From: Nectonema munidae
Taxonomy: Eukaryota; Nematomorpha; Nectonematoida; Nectonematidae
DNA length: 64,000 bases
Assembly: GCA_030549495.1 (NCBI GenBank)
Contig: JAUIRK010000633.1
Location: 62,001 to 126,000, forward strand
Reading direction: 5' to 3'
Positions 46,442 to 57,767 of this stretch are shown here, one piece after another. Every line of letters starts with the position of its first letter. The first letter of the stretch is position 1. A program made the position numbers and the translations under genes. The notes under the pieces are model-generated. The model did no database searches, was not told the DNA's origin, and worked only from the letters and a program-made list of their open reading frames with translations.

Positions 46442-49400
46442 ATGAACGATAAAGACATTTTTGAAGTGAAGACAAAAGAATTCGATATCTCTCCCCTCTC
46501 TTATAATCTACTTTCTTCAAAGGTTAAAGTAGTGAATGAAAAATTTCAGACTTTTGCTAAACAAAAATTATTATCAGACGATATTAGAGATTACTTATTC
46601 TTGAGCTCATCTTTTCCCTCTTATCGAATCTTAAAGAAGAAAAGTAAGTCGCTCACAGACATTCATACTCTTCGCCTCACAAATTTCAATACAACCGAAT
46701 TTACTTCGCATTCCAACAAAGATGATAAAGGAAACACACATTTTCAAAGTGAGTATATAAACTCTCAAAAAATTCGTAAGACTTCTAGCGTCAGAAGAAA
46801 TGATACAATAGATAATGAAAAATCATTAAAAAATTATACTAATCCCAAACGAATGCTTCATTTCTCAGATAAAGCATTTATTAGGAATAACCTCAATATA
46901 AAGTTTGGAGCATTGTCTAGTCATGAAGACGAAGGTGTTCTCAATGCAAAAGATCTTGCTACAGACTCTTTTTTTGATGAGAAAAGAAGTTATGCGTCGA
47001 AAATTTATAAATCGTATCAGTTTGACAAGAATGTGCCTCTTCACCCTGATTTAGAGGATTGGCCTTGGAGTTTGGAGGACATAGAAATGTTAATAAAAAA
47101 TACTCCAGTTTGTAATAAACTTCTAGAAACTACTATAAATCAAGGTGATAAGATGAATGGCGGAAAAACACTTTACGAAACTTTGTCAATTCTCCTTAAA
47201 CATATTTTCCACAACATGCTACGCCATATTAAGCATTTATCTAGTGCCTTCGGAAAGTGTGCTCGTTCCGTCCTCATAACGACACTTCATGTTCTTTTTC
47301 CACCTGAAATCTATGAAAACTGTTTACGCAATTGCATCAAAGCATCCAACCTCTTCACCATGAGTAATAATTTTTTCCGAAACTCCAAGAGCGTTAGAAC
47401 GGGCGTTCTTTTTAGCGTTGGACTCACGTATAAATGGCTTGTATCTCTGAAAGTGGCTAAGTACATTGATGAACATTCTGTTATTTACCTTGTGGTCTCT
47501 TTGCAGGAAATTGTGAAGGAGCTTGCTATGCGCATTTTGCAATCAATTTATGCCACACGCAAATTACCCTCTTCCAATAGCGATCGCAGTTTTGAAAGTA
47601 TTATTACATCTTCACCCTATATCCTAGGACTCATTTTGTGCAATCCTGGTCTAAAAATGAGAAAAATGTCTAACTCTATGCCTCATGGTCCTGTCAAGTT
47701 TGGAAATATTGGAAAAAAATCATCAGTTGAAAGTAACAACGAAGATGTTTGCGAAGATCTTAGTGTCCAGGGTAAAACCTTACTGACCTATTATGAATTT
47801 TATTCACAAGCTAACAGAAACAATAAATTCAATGTTGGAAGTGAGGAACTTTCTCTGGAACAAGTTAACATACAAGAGGATACAAAAGATATAAGTTCAA
47901 GTTATTCGGCTCTGAAAATAGAAGAAATTCTCAATACGGTTTCTGTGCATCACGACTTTCTTAATTTTAAGAATGATGTCAATGCCGTTACCGATTACAT
48001 GCGGTGTAAAAAAAAACTTGAAGGTAGCAATACACCACTTTCATGCACGCATTCATCCTACTTCTTCCAAAATGTTCCTTTATTCGGTCACAATAATTGC
48101 TCGTTCAACATAGTCCCACACACTTCACTTTACATCAATAAGACGCCTTCTTTAATAAGCAATACTGATCTTTCATTTTCTCGCAATCCTCCTGCTTCTC
48201 TCTGGCACGAAGATTCCCTTTCCATCTTTTATAACTTTGTTAAGTGTAGCAACCCGAATGATTCCTGCACTTACAAGAATAACTATTTTGAAGAATACCA
48301 TTTGAACATATGCTCACTTTACAGCAAGTATGGGTTGAACATACATCCAGAAAATGACCCCATGTTTGCTTCTCCTTCTCTTGGAGATTGGTTTCGAATC
48401 ATTCTAGCAATTTATTCCTTCAAGGCAACTCCCCTCATCATGCCAGATCAAGTCTGCCATGCCGCCTGCATTCTCTTCGGAGACTGGAATTTAATTTATG
48501 CATACCCGAGTCATCAATTTGACGTTGAACAATATTTGCTGCCTAGTATCATAACCTCACCCGATCCAGAGTTCGCACAAATCTCGCAACAATACTGTAA
48601 ATTTTTCGCTCTTTTCAGATTCATATCATCCAACTTTTTTCAAAGTGAAAACCCTTTGTCCAAGCCGATTGTTGATAACTTTGTTGATAGCTTGGGTCTC
48701 ACGACACAACAACTTGATAAATTTAACGTTAAGGGTATCAATGCACTAACGTTAGCTTGCATTCTAGGACAATCGAGTATCGTTGAGTCCTTAATAGGCA
48801 AGGGGTGTAACGTAAACGCTGAAGTACCCGCTTCGCAAGCGTATTCTGAATTTGCTTCCAATATTTCCCCAACAGCTTTTTGCCTGATTTCAAGGTGGAC
48901 GCCTCTCTCATTCGCTGCCTTTCATTGCCATATTGACATAGTGAAAATGCTTTTAAAGGCAGGAGCTTATCCAGAAGGTAGTAATACTCTAGAGTTTGTC
49001 TTTGTTTCTGAAACTCCACTGCAATTGGCTGCAGCAGTAGGAAACGTGCCAATAATAAAAGCTCTTTTATCGGAAGGCGCTGATCCCTTTTTGTGCAATT
49101 TTTACAGATTAGGAATGTCGACGTCTACAAGTTCCCTATCGATGAATCCAGGCCAGTGTGTGTTTGAGTGCAATCGTGATTCATACAGTGCCTTTTCCAT
49201 GGCAGCTCTACACAACAAAGTACAAGTAATCACTTTTTTACTTTCTCTCCCTGTCACACCAAAACCGAGAGATATTCTTTCACTCGAAGAAATTCTGGCC
49301 GAAGGTACACAATTTTTTTCTTCACCAAGAAATTCTAATATTTCCTCTTCAGCAACATCCTCTTCTGTTCCACCCTCAATTAATCAAGTTAACTTTGACG

Positions 49401-50542
49401 TGAGTACTTCTGTTAATTTTGACTCCTCTAACTTCCATAGCTTTGACAATGAGAAATTTGGTGATTTTTTGAGTTTGAAGGAAATTCTCGCTGAAGGCTA
49501 CGTAGATTTTTCCCGACCCCTTAAAAACTTGACGAAGAATCAAACTCGTGTCTTGATTGAAGCGTTGTATCATGCAGCTGAGAACTCGAACATGCAAATC
49601 TGTATGGAGTTGAAAAAAGCAGGAATTCAATGGAATTTATATTGTTGGATCCGCTGTTTGCGCATCTTATTTACAAGCAGAAGTAATAAAGCAATGAGTA
49701 GCTTCAGTGACTGGACTTATTTACTTCCTTCCATTCTACACAAATTTCCGCGAGTTAAAAATGAAGAATTTAATACCGAATTCTTAAAAATGGGTATTCC
49801 CTTGGTATTCAACGTACTCAAAGAAATCCTTTTATTGTATGAGCAAGCTGAGCAATCTTGTTCGGAAAACGCACACTACCAAAGACAAATTCTCTCTTTC
49901 TTCAATATCCTTTCCAGTTTTTATGGCAGAGAAGAAAGGATTGAGAGCGTTGCACAATTAGCATCTTCTCCCCAACTTCCTTGCATAAATTCCAGTTTTG
50001 TCAATTCTTCAGACCTTTCTGATGTTATGTTCCTCGTAGAAGGCAAAATATTCTATGCGCATCGCATTATTCTCGTCAATGCTTCAGATCGCTTTAAGGC
50101 AATGTTTTCTAAAGAATTCAACGAAGGTCATCAAACGGTTATTGAAATCAATGACATTTCTTACAAAACATTTAAGGTCATTATTGAAAGCCTATACACT
50201 GGCACTTTCACGCATTTGGAAGTTGAGTCTCAAACTGAAATTCTCTCGCTTCTTTCCGCATCCAGCTTCTTTCTTCTCGAATCCTTACAGCGTCATTGTG
50301 AGTTTCTTCTCTCTCAACTTATAACAATCGAAAATGCGATATCGATTTACCATCAGGCCAAGTTATACTCTTGTGAAGAATTGCAAAGATATACTATAAA
50401 CTTTTACCTTAAATACATGAATTTGATTGAGCCAAAAACAGACTTCATTAATCTACTCCTTCAGGAAAAAAATGAAGTGCTTTACAAGCTAGAGAAAAAT
50501 TTGGTGAAGAAAATTTTGAAAAAAGTTTGCTACAATAGATAA
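46442..50542 (+). CDS. Ankyrin-repeat/BTB-BACK protein, ABTB2/ABTB3 (BTBD11) type
   Basis: About 1366 codons in one exon. The first ATG (46442) follows an in-frame TAA at 46403; the frame is open from 46406, but the codons before 46442 have no ATG. Residue numbers count from this ATG. An N-terminal unique region is followed by the family's histone-fold-like region (about 200-370; DLEDWPWSLEDIEMLI, then SVGLTYKWLVSLKVAKYIDE). Ankyrin-type repeats lie at about 765-940 (INALTLACILGQSSIVESLI; TPLSFAAFHCHIDIVKMLLK; TPLQLAAAVGNVPIIKALLS). The BTB domain is at about 1190-1290 (SDVMFLVEGKIFYAHRIILV) and a BACK-like tail runs to the end. Human ABTB2 and BTBD11 are about 1025-1100 residues. BTB proteins often act as Cullin-3 adaptors; that role here is inference. 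No stop or frameshift seen. Confidence 0.88.
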   Translation: MNDKDIFEVKTKEFDISPLSYNLLSSKVKVVNEKFQTFAKQKLLSDDIRDYLFLSSSFPSYRILKKKSKSLTDIHTLRLTNFNTTEFTSHSNKDDKGNTHFQSEYINSQKIRKTSSVRRNDTIDNEKSLKNYTNPKRMLHFSDKAFIRNNLNIKFGALSSHEDEGVLNAKDLATDSFFDEKRSYASKIYKSYQFDKNVPLHPDLEDWPWSLEDIEMLIKNTPVCNKLLETTINQGDKMNGGKTLYETLSILLKHIFHNMLRHIKHLSSAFGKCARSVLITTLHVLFPPEIYENCLRNCIKASNLFTMSNNFFRNSKSVRTGVLFSVGLTYKWLVSLKVAKYIDEHSVIYLVVSLQEIVKELAMRILQSIYATRKLPSSNSDRSFESIITSSPYILGLILCNPGLKMRKMSNSMPHGPVKFGNIGKKSSVESNNEDVCEDLSVQGKTLLTYYEFYSQANRNNKFNVGSEELSLEQVNIQEDTKDISSSYSALKIEEILNTVSVHHDFLNFKNDVNAVTDYMRCKKKLEGSNTPLSCTHSSYFFQNVPLFGHNNCSFNIVPHTSLYINKTPSLISNTDLSFSRNPPASLWHEDSLSIFYNFVKCSNPNDSCTYKNNYFEEYHLNICSLYSKYGLNIHPENDPMFASPSLGDWFRIILAIYSFKATPLIMPDQVCHAACILFGDWNLIYAYPSHQFDVEQYLLPSIITSPDPEFAQISQQYCKFFALFRFISSNFFQSENPLSKPIVDNFVDSLGLTTQQLDKFNVKGINALTLACILGQSSIVESLIGKGCNVNAEVPASQAYSEFASNISPTAFCLISRWTPLSFAAFHCHIDIVKMLLKAGAYPEGSNTLEFVFVSETPLQLAAAVGNVPIIKALLSEGADPFLCNFYRLGMSTSTSSLSMNPGQCVFECNRDSYSAFSMAALHNKVQVITFLLSLPVTPKPRDILSLEEILAEGTQFFSSPRNSNISSSATSSSVPPSINQVNFDVSTSVNFDSSNFHSFDNEKFGDFLSLKEILAEGYVDFSRPLKNLTKNQTRVLIEALYHAAENSNMQICMELKKAGIQWNLYCWIRCLRILFTSRSNKAMSSFSDWTYLLPSILHKFPRVKNEEFNTEFLKMGIPLVFNVLKEILLLYEQAEQSCSENAHYQRQILSFFNILSSFYGREERIESVAQLASSPQLPCINSSFVNSSDLSDVMFLVEGKIFYAHRIILVNASDRFKAMFSKEFNEGHQTVIEINDISYKTFKVIIESLYTGTFTHLEVESQTEILSLLSASSFFLLESLQRHCEFLLSQLITIENAISIYHQAKLYSCEELQRYTINFYLKYMNLIEPKTDFINLLLQEKNEVLYKLEKNLVKKILKKVCYNR

Positions 50543-51871
50543 AGATGGAAAAGTTCAAATATTTTCAACATAAAATTTATGATTCTTAATTATTTTCGGT
50601 GTGAGTTTCAACTTCTGTGTTTTCGGGTTAAAAAATTTATTTGTTTGTTAGTATTCAGTGTGATAGAATTAATATAAACCTATTTTCTACTTTTTATTAT
50701 TTTTTATTGATTAAAAGCGAAAAAATATACAGAATCAGGGGCTCTTTCAAAATCTTTATCCGTGTGGTACTATAACCCAAATCCAAGCTTTATCCAATCA
50801 CATTGAGATACTGCTATTGACTCTGAGTTCATCGTTTACTGGTTTTTGCAAAATGAAATATATCTTTACATCTCATCAGTTTAAACATAAAAAGTTTTAA
50901 CATTACTTCACTTACAAAAAAAACATTTTATGCTTTCCTTTAAAATTAACGCTTCGAAGCAGAGATGCAGAGGCCGAAATTTTAAAGGAAAAGGAGTCAT
51001 AGTCGGATTTTTTAAGTTTTTTAAAAAATAACTTAATTATTTTAAGCTAGTCGAAGTCAGAAGAAAGAGTTGGTCCTAAATTTTAGATATTTGGGGTCGG
51101 ATACTTTACCTTCTACTCCACAACAACACTTGTTAGAACGGTGATTCCAAGCTATATTACATTTTCTCGCTTTTTTCCGTAGGCTACGGAAATATATCAG
51201 AATAAAAAAGAATCTTTTCCTTAAATATTTTCATGTCAATTGCCAGGGGTGTTTAACTGCCATGCCTTTTAAAAAATAGTTAAATATTTCGAAAACTCAC
51301 ATACACAATACACGTGAAATCACTGCTTTTTCGTAAGGGCAAAACAAGTCTAATCACAGTGAGTCTCTCATCTTTCTTGAATGTATTAGGTTCGAATTTC
51401 CTTTTAAATGCTTTTTTATTTTTAAATGTTTTGTACTGATATTTATTGTGCATACACTCTATTGTTTCAAATATCATGTGGATCACTAAAAATTATAATT
51501 TTTTATTGCTTATTTTTGCCATGGGTCCACATATTGGGAAATATCGCGTTATAAAATGAATTTGAGCAAGAAAAGTCTGAAAGATCTTAAAATTGTTCTT
51601 TATACTTTATAGGAGTAAACGTTAATGTAGAAGTTATGAAAGAAATTCTGGTAACTTTTATGAGGAAACAGGCATTTTTGATTGGGGCCAAAGATGAATT
51701 TTGATTAAAGCAAGTTTTTAAAAAAAAAATTTTTTGATGTTGTTTCGCAAAAATATTGAATGGTTCACAAATAAAAATGTCTGAAAATTTTTTTCATAAA
51801 CCTCTATCGAAAAGCAATATTTTTTATATTAAATAACATTTTGATTTAAATTGCAAACTTGTAATATGAAG
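50543..51871. other. Downstream region of the ABTB gene
   Basis: AT-rich; no clear poly(A) signal close to the stop was recognised. 50945-51115 holds GAGTCATAGTCGG/TCGAAGTCAG phrases that look like remains of a miniature element with no defined ends. Confidence 0.35.
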
Positions 51872-52009
51872 TTAACCCATTAAGTACCATAGAAATCAGA
51901 CGATATCTAAAAAAACACAGACGATTTATATCCAAAGTCATTGAAAAAAGCAGACGAAGATGAAATTACTTATGTTCCCAAATGGGAGCATTGGGACTTA
52001 ATGGGTTAA
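51872..52009. mobile_element. piggyBac-type miniature element, copy 3 (138 bp, inverted)
   Basis: TTAACCCATTAAGTACC at the left and ACTTAATGGGTTAA at the right, inverse of copies 1 and 2 and exactly the same length. TTAA at both edges. The internal GTTCCxAAATGGGAGCAT keeps the short palindrome of the family. Confidence 0.86.
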
Positions 52010-52598
52010 GATAAATACTACTATGATAGTTTCTTTATGATACTCATTTCTTATATATGATGTAAGTGCTTTAAAATATATGCAGAAAACGATTCTTAGA
52101 TGTATTTTTAACGATTAAAATCAAATATATCAAAAGAAAAGTTGATAAATCCCCGGACACAAATATATTCGCGGTAGCAAAAATGATTGCGGCATCTCCG
52201 AAAAGAAACACTGATGAATAATGTCCAAAATTCTAAAATGGGCGATTAAAATGTAGAGCGCATTTCACTTAACCAGTGAAAAGTAGTGTTCTATTGTTTC
52301 TACAGTGTCTATTGCTTTGCTTACTGGCAAAATTTGGCGATGACTGTGGTTTATGCTTCTCTTCAATTTTGAAAAAACTTTTAACGATCAAGACTCATGT
52401 AAGTTCTTAATTTCTACGAAAAGGTCAATGCATATATTAAGTGATTCGAAATTATTTTAACTCCTCCTTTTAACGCATATTTAACAAATTCCTCCACGTT
52501 ACCCCTCCAACAAACTCTTGAATCTGATATCACCCTCACTCGCCCCTCCTCTTCTTCAGCAATTCTCTTTAAATGGAATTAAATAGGAATTACTAAAG

Positions 52599-52630
52599 TC
52601 GTCTGCTTTGCTTCGTCTTAAATGGGATAA
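52599..52630. mobile_element. piggyBac-type miniature element, end fragment
   Basis: GTCTGCTTTGCTTCGTCTTA then AATGGGATAA is the right end of the 138-bp family with an altered TTAA. Only about 32 bp survive. Confidence 0.6.
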
Positions 52631-52686
52631 ATAATAATTAAAACTTGTAATTAAGATTATTCAAAGATTTTAATATCAAATATAAA

Positions 52687-52990
52687 TGTTGTAAAAGTAG
52701 CTTATGCAAATCAGGCGTTTGCACAATTTTACCTCAGCAACAGTGGAAAAGTGTTTACCTTTTTCCAAAGTGCATGCAAATTATAAAAGAATTTGCATGA
52801 AGCCCTATCAAATCAATGGAGATATTTTCTTACAAAAATCCATTCATTTGATTAGGGTTGTTACTGGAAAATTTGCATAGTATCTTTCCAGTGTATAAAT
52901 ACTAGTGTGTTTGGCAGAATACACACACTTCCTCTTTGGCTTTCAATAAAGTATACCTTTTATTTTACTTTTCTCTGTTAAAACATAACA
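52687..52990 (+). mobile_element. Solo LTR of a retrotransposon (304 bp)
   Basis: Starts TGTTGTAAAAG and ends AAACATAACA (TGTT..AACA), with a 5-bp target duplication ATAAA on both sides (52682-52686 and 52991-52995). It contains a TATA box (52894-52900) and a poly(A) signal AATAAA (52945-52950), giving a plausible U3-R-U5 layout. The U3 has four octamer motifs (ATGCAAAT or its reverse) and a long hairpin at 52803-52857. No retroviral-type coding sequence lies on either side, so it is a solo LTR. Family is uncertain. The intact target duplication suggests it is not very old. Confidence 0.72.
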
Positions 52991-52999
52991 ATAAAAATT

Positions 53000-53592
53000 T
53001 AGTAGTGGTGTTTTGTATCTTCTATATTCAACTAACTAATTTCTTCATCAGACATTTTATGGTTTGTGCTCTACTAATCCGATTGAATCTATATTGCTCT
53101 ATAAATACCACATGATTCCCAAACTTTTTCTAAAAACCCTTTGAATTAAATGTACGCAATAATAAATAATAATCAGTTGCTATTCCTAATTGAAATATTT
53201 TCTTTATAATGAGCTCCACAGCACTTCTTTTTCGGATATCATTCAAAAAAGATTTAATTGAATCCCCTACGTTTCAAGATTACAGCAACCGGTGTTCTTC
53301 ATTCTCTGTCCTCGTTTTTGCAATTAAATTCCAGTAAAAAAATCGTCTTCCCATCCTTCTTGTAAATCATCGTATGTCGTCCTTTGATATTAAGTATACC
53401 TTTAATGCTTAAAGTTTAAAACTAGTTTAATTTCGAAAGGCTACTTTCTAGAAATGTTGACGACGAATTCATTCCATGAGGTTCCGATTCAATGAGACGC
53501 ATCAAGCACGATAGTGGTTTCCAATACAAAGATCGTAAGCCAAAAAGGGTCGGCAAGCGATATTCTTAGAATCGTAAGATATAAAAAATAAT
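53000..53592. other. Non-coding stretch
   Basis: No gene or repeat recognised. Confidence 0.35.
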
Positions 53593-54282
53593 GGAATACA
53601 AGTCAAAATCTCCACTAACCAAAATCTCTTCTAACCAAAATCTCCGCTAACCAAAATAAACACCATTACTAAAGCAAAATAAACGATTCGAAATGCATAA
53701 CTCAATTTTTTGATATTTTTTTTTATTTATTGATGCTGATAATGTAAAAAACTAAAATTCGTTTACATTCACAGAGTTACATACAGAGATCACAAAAGAC
53801 ATATCCTTAACTCAATTAATAGAGCTGGAATGATTTTCTACAGGTTTGAATTTTACTTCAAATAAAGATGCACCCTATCGCGCGATAAATTTGGTTGGAC
53901 TATTTTAAGTATTCGCAAGTAAAGTAAAGTAGAGTGCGCAACGAGGTTGGATATCAATATCAAGAAAATTAATTGATTATGTTCTTCGTTAAGGAAGCTA
54001 CAAATTTACGACTACGAATTAGGGTATATAAGAAATTAAACGTCATTTATTTTCCGCAAATTTTTTGGAAATTTTCAAGTTATTCAAAAGTTTTAGTTAG
54101 AAAAAATTCAGTTTATAGAATATCTGACAAAATTGAGAACTTTTTTGGATTTTGAACTTTAGAAATGTTGCTTCCGAAGATTCACATAAGAAATTTGAAC
54201 AGTTTTTAGTTTTGAGATATTTAAAATTTTTATGAAAATTATTATCGTAAATTTTGGTAGCAGAGATTTTGATATTTCATTC
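53593..54282. mobile_element. Foldback/MULE-like element D (16-bp unit arm)
   Basis: The left arm has three tandem 16-bp units (AAAATCTCCACTAACC and variants) after GGAATACAAGTC. The reversed right end reads GAATGAAATATCAAAATCTC, then TGCTACCAAAATTT. The inverted match and unit structure follow elements A-C. Flanks are A-rich, so a target duplication cannot be judged. No transposase. Confidence 0.6.
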
Positions 54283-55137
54283 AAAAAAAAATTAATTTAA
54301 AAGTTTATTGAGCTGTAGGAATTCATTGGATTTTTAAGAGATTTTTTTTACTAATTTGATTAGTTGGTACATTTAAACTTATATGCAGATTTATTGTTTA
54401 TATATCTTAATACACTAATATAACATTATTAATTTGAGATGTCGACTTTGATAAAAGTTTAATTTTGAGTCCTCACCTTAATTGAAAAATATTCAATTTC
54501 AAACTCTTCTTAATTTTGACATTTTTTTAAACTTCATAATTTTTCTATTGTTTCAAAAATTCCTATTTGCACAATTTTTATGAACACTCTTGTCTAAGCT
54601 ATGTAATCATGTAACCGAGCTATTTTTATAATTTGCTATAGCAGTACAATTATATTGATAAATCAGCTACGAGTTGAAAGCAAAAATGTGAAAATAATTT
54701 GCAAAAATAGCTAAAGTCAGCGTCTACTCGGTTTATAACAAGTGTATTCTCGTCCATATAATTTACACAACGTTCATATTTATTGTATTTTTTTTTTCAG
54801 TTTATTGAAACATTCTTAGAATGGTGTGAAGACAATGCATATATCGGGGTGTGATCAACTTGAACCAAAACAAACTCGCAAGAAAACACTTTTACGAACT
54901 CACCTCAATTATTTTTGAATTAATTACTTGTTTTTGCATGAATTACAAAGGGGCGAACACTCAATAATGTATTACACAAGTGAGCTAATCAAAAAATGAC
55001 AAGATTTTTTTTCATTGTTGTGAGCTAATCAAAGCATATGGTTGAATGTTCAAACATAAAATTAATTAACATAACAGCAAAGATATAATGTTCTGCAAAA
55101 GACAGATTTCATACGTCAACACTCAACAGCATACCTT
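54283..55137. other. Non-coding stretch
   Basis: AT-rich, nothing recognised. Confidence 0.35.
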
Positions 55138-55318
55138 TAAAATAGATGGCGTTAAAAATTATTTTAAAACTTCAAAAAAATAACTCAATTTTTGGATAAA
55201 ACTGTCTCCCAGATTATTCTATCCTATCAAAGGAAGGCAATATCTTAAATATTTTAAAAACTTTATTTTTTGAGCAGGTACTCAATAGGATAAAAGTATT
55301 GATTTTTTAATATTAGCT
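55138..55318 (+). repeat. Dispersed repeat, plus copy
   Basis: About 180 bp (GATGGCGTTAAAA, AACTTCAAAAAAATAACTCA, GGCAATATCTTAAATATTTT, GCAGGTACTCAATAGGATAA, ATTGATTTTTTAATA) that recurs inverted at 61598-61770. Function unknown; may be a miniature element or a hAT non-coding segment. Confidence 0.7.
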
Positions 55319-55702
55319 CACTAAAATGATGTGCATTTTAATCCATTCTGGCAAGGTTCAAAAGTACAGACCATCTGAATGGGTTCAGAAAATGAATTCC
55401 TTAATGTTGACAAAAAAAACTATATTTCAAAAACGTTCTATCTTAAATAATTGATATTAAAACATAAAGAAAAAGTATATAAAATAAATGAATATAATGT
55501 TTAAGTTGAATTTATTTATAAAATTATCATAAAGGAGGAGATAAAAGCTTATTTCATCAGATCATATCTTAGTAAAATTATTTAAAGATATAAGTAAAGA
55601 ATGGAGAGAGCTCATTGTTGTGGTTTTAAAAGGAATTATAATACAATGGTTGGTTGTATTTGATGTATAATTCGACTTTAGCATTCATATTTCCTATGTT
55701 AA

Positions 55703-57767
55703 CACTAGAAAGACAAAGTGGTCAAAATGACCACATCGTACTTTTTAATCAATAAATTTATATAGAATCCAACAATTAAATCAGTCACTTTGTGACTTTT
55801 AATATTTATAATTATACTATGTTTTTAATACATGTGTTCTTCAAAACATTTATGAATTTTCTGTGCAGAGACTAACATACCTAAAAAGACAAAGTGGTCA
55901 TTTTGACATCTCATCAATCAAACATTTGTTTTCAGTTGCTTGTCCTTTTTAATTCATTTTTTAATATTTTTTATTCAATGCCTCTTCCTAAGTATAAAAG
56001 AGAAGCCTCTGCAAACGCGTTGTTATTCATTCGTAGTCTCGAGGAAGATAATTCTGGTTCAGATTTTCTCTCCAGCGAAAGCGATGAAGAAACTCTCCGT
56101 AATTTAGAGACTTCTTTCACTTCAGAAGATTCATCAAATAACTTAGAAACCGAAGAAGTAGACTTTCAAAATAATAATGATATGATTGGAAAAGATGGAA
56201 CAATTTGGTCAGAAATTTCTTGCTCTGATGAACATGGAAGTAAACAACAACAAAATGTTTTCAAAGTAAAATCTGGTCCAACAAATTATTCTCTTCGTAA
56301 TATTGATAAAAGTTTTGTTTCAGCTTTTCGATGTATAATTTCAGAGAACATGTTACGACACATACAAAAATGTACTAACTTTGAAGCTAAAAATTTTGAA
56401 AATGACTGGAAAATTGATTTGCACGATATTGACAAATTTATGGCACTTTCAATATTGCGCGGCGTTTTAGGGAGTAAAAATTACCCTCTCAAGTCTTTTT
56501 GGTCAAAAAAATGGGGCGTCAATTTTTTCTCAAACACTATGTCACGTTTAAAGTATGAAAAGATTATGAAATATCTGAGGTTTGATATGAAAAGCGATCG
56601 TAATAAAAGACTTGAGAATGATAAATTTGCACTTTTTTCCGATATTTGGAATATCTTTATAGAAAATTGTATTCTCTCATATACACCTGACTGTTATTTG
56701 AGCGTGGATGAACAGCTTTTTCCTACTAAAGCAAGGTGCCCTTTTACTCAATACCTACCATCCAAGCCAGATAAATTTGGCATAAAGTTTTGGCTACTTG
56801 TTGAGGTTGAATCAAAGTATGTTTGTGGTGGATTTCCTTATCTTGGAAAAGATGAAGATAGAAGAAATCTTCAACTTGGTCATTATGTAGTGGATAAATT
56901 GCTTGAACAATCCAAACTGTATAATAAAGGTTACAATGTAACTTGTGACAACTATTTTACTTCCAAAAGTTTGTGCGAAAAACTGCTTGAAAAAAAAACA
57001 AGTTTGGTTGGAACTATAAAGCTGAATAGGAAAGAAATTCCTGAACTTTTGAAGCACAAGCCTAATAAAATGCCTAAATTTTCTTCAAAAATTTTTTATT
57101 GCAATGAAAACATTTCTCTTACAGCGTATAAAGCAAAAGAAAACAAAATGGTGTTGATTTTGAGTTCTCTTCATACTAAAACAATAAAAATTTTGCAAGA
57201 TAATAAAAAAAAAGCCTGAAACAATTTTGTTTTATAACTCAACAAAGTATGGTGTAGATATAGTTGACCAGATGACAAAGTTATACACTTCAAAAGCAGG
57301 AGTTAGAAGATGGCCATTAGCCCTTTTTTTCAATGTTTTAGATTTAGCCGTGGTAAATTCTTATATACTTTACAAGAAAATAAATAAATCTTCTATATCA
57401 AGACGCCAATTTATTATGAATCTTATTGAAGAGTTAGTTAAAGATCAAGTTGAAATATGCAATAGTGATTCGGACTTTTCTTTGAATGACGACAAAATGT
57501 TATCTTCATCAACCAGAAAACTGTGCCAAACAAAACGCTGTAAAAATAAAACTACTTAAAAGTGCAAAAAGTGTGGAAAAATGCATGTGGTAAATGCATA
57601 AAAAAGAAGTTAATTATATGTAATAGCTGTTAGGCGTTTTTATTGTTTTTTTATTATTATTTTTAAATAAAATAGTTCTAATTTTCAAATTTTGGATAAG
57701 TTATACAGAGTGGTCAATTTGACCACATTGTCTTTTTAGGTATAAAAAATCTTTGGTACTTCTAGTG
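55703..57767 (+). mobile_element. piggyBac element, nearly whole
   Basis: The left end CACTAGAAAGACAAAGTGG abuts TTAA (55699-55702). The right end, reversed, begins CACTAGAAGTACC, but the TTAA after it is changed (ACGA). An inner inverted repeat (ACCTAAAAAGACAAAGTGGT, 55879, and reversed, about 57740) lies at each side. The palindrome GTGGTCAAAATGACCAC or a close variant occurs three times (55718, 55894, 57710). The transposase occupies most of the interior. Confidence 0.85.
55978..57559 (+). pseudogene. piggyBac transposase, one frameshift
   Basis: The ATG at 55978 opens MPLPKYKREASANALLFIRS, an acidic N-terminus, then the DDE_Tnp_1_7 domain. The catalytic acids are D244 (YLSVDEQLFPTK), D324 (NVTCDNYFTS) and a third in YGVDIVDQM (about 57260), with about 80 residues between the first two, as in the family. 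The frame is broken once at a run of nine A (about 57203-57211), so the third D lies in the next frame, which continues to 57559. The Cys-rich C-terminus is cut by a stop after NKTT, though KCKKCGKMH is still readable past it. Otherwise free of damage over about 520 codons, so it is young; the A-run change could be a sequencing error. Confidence 0.85.
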
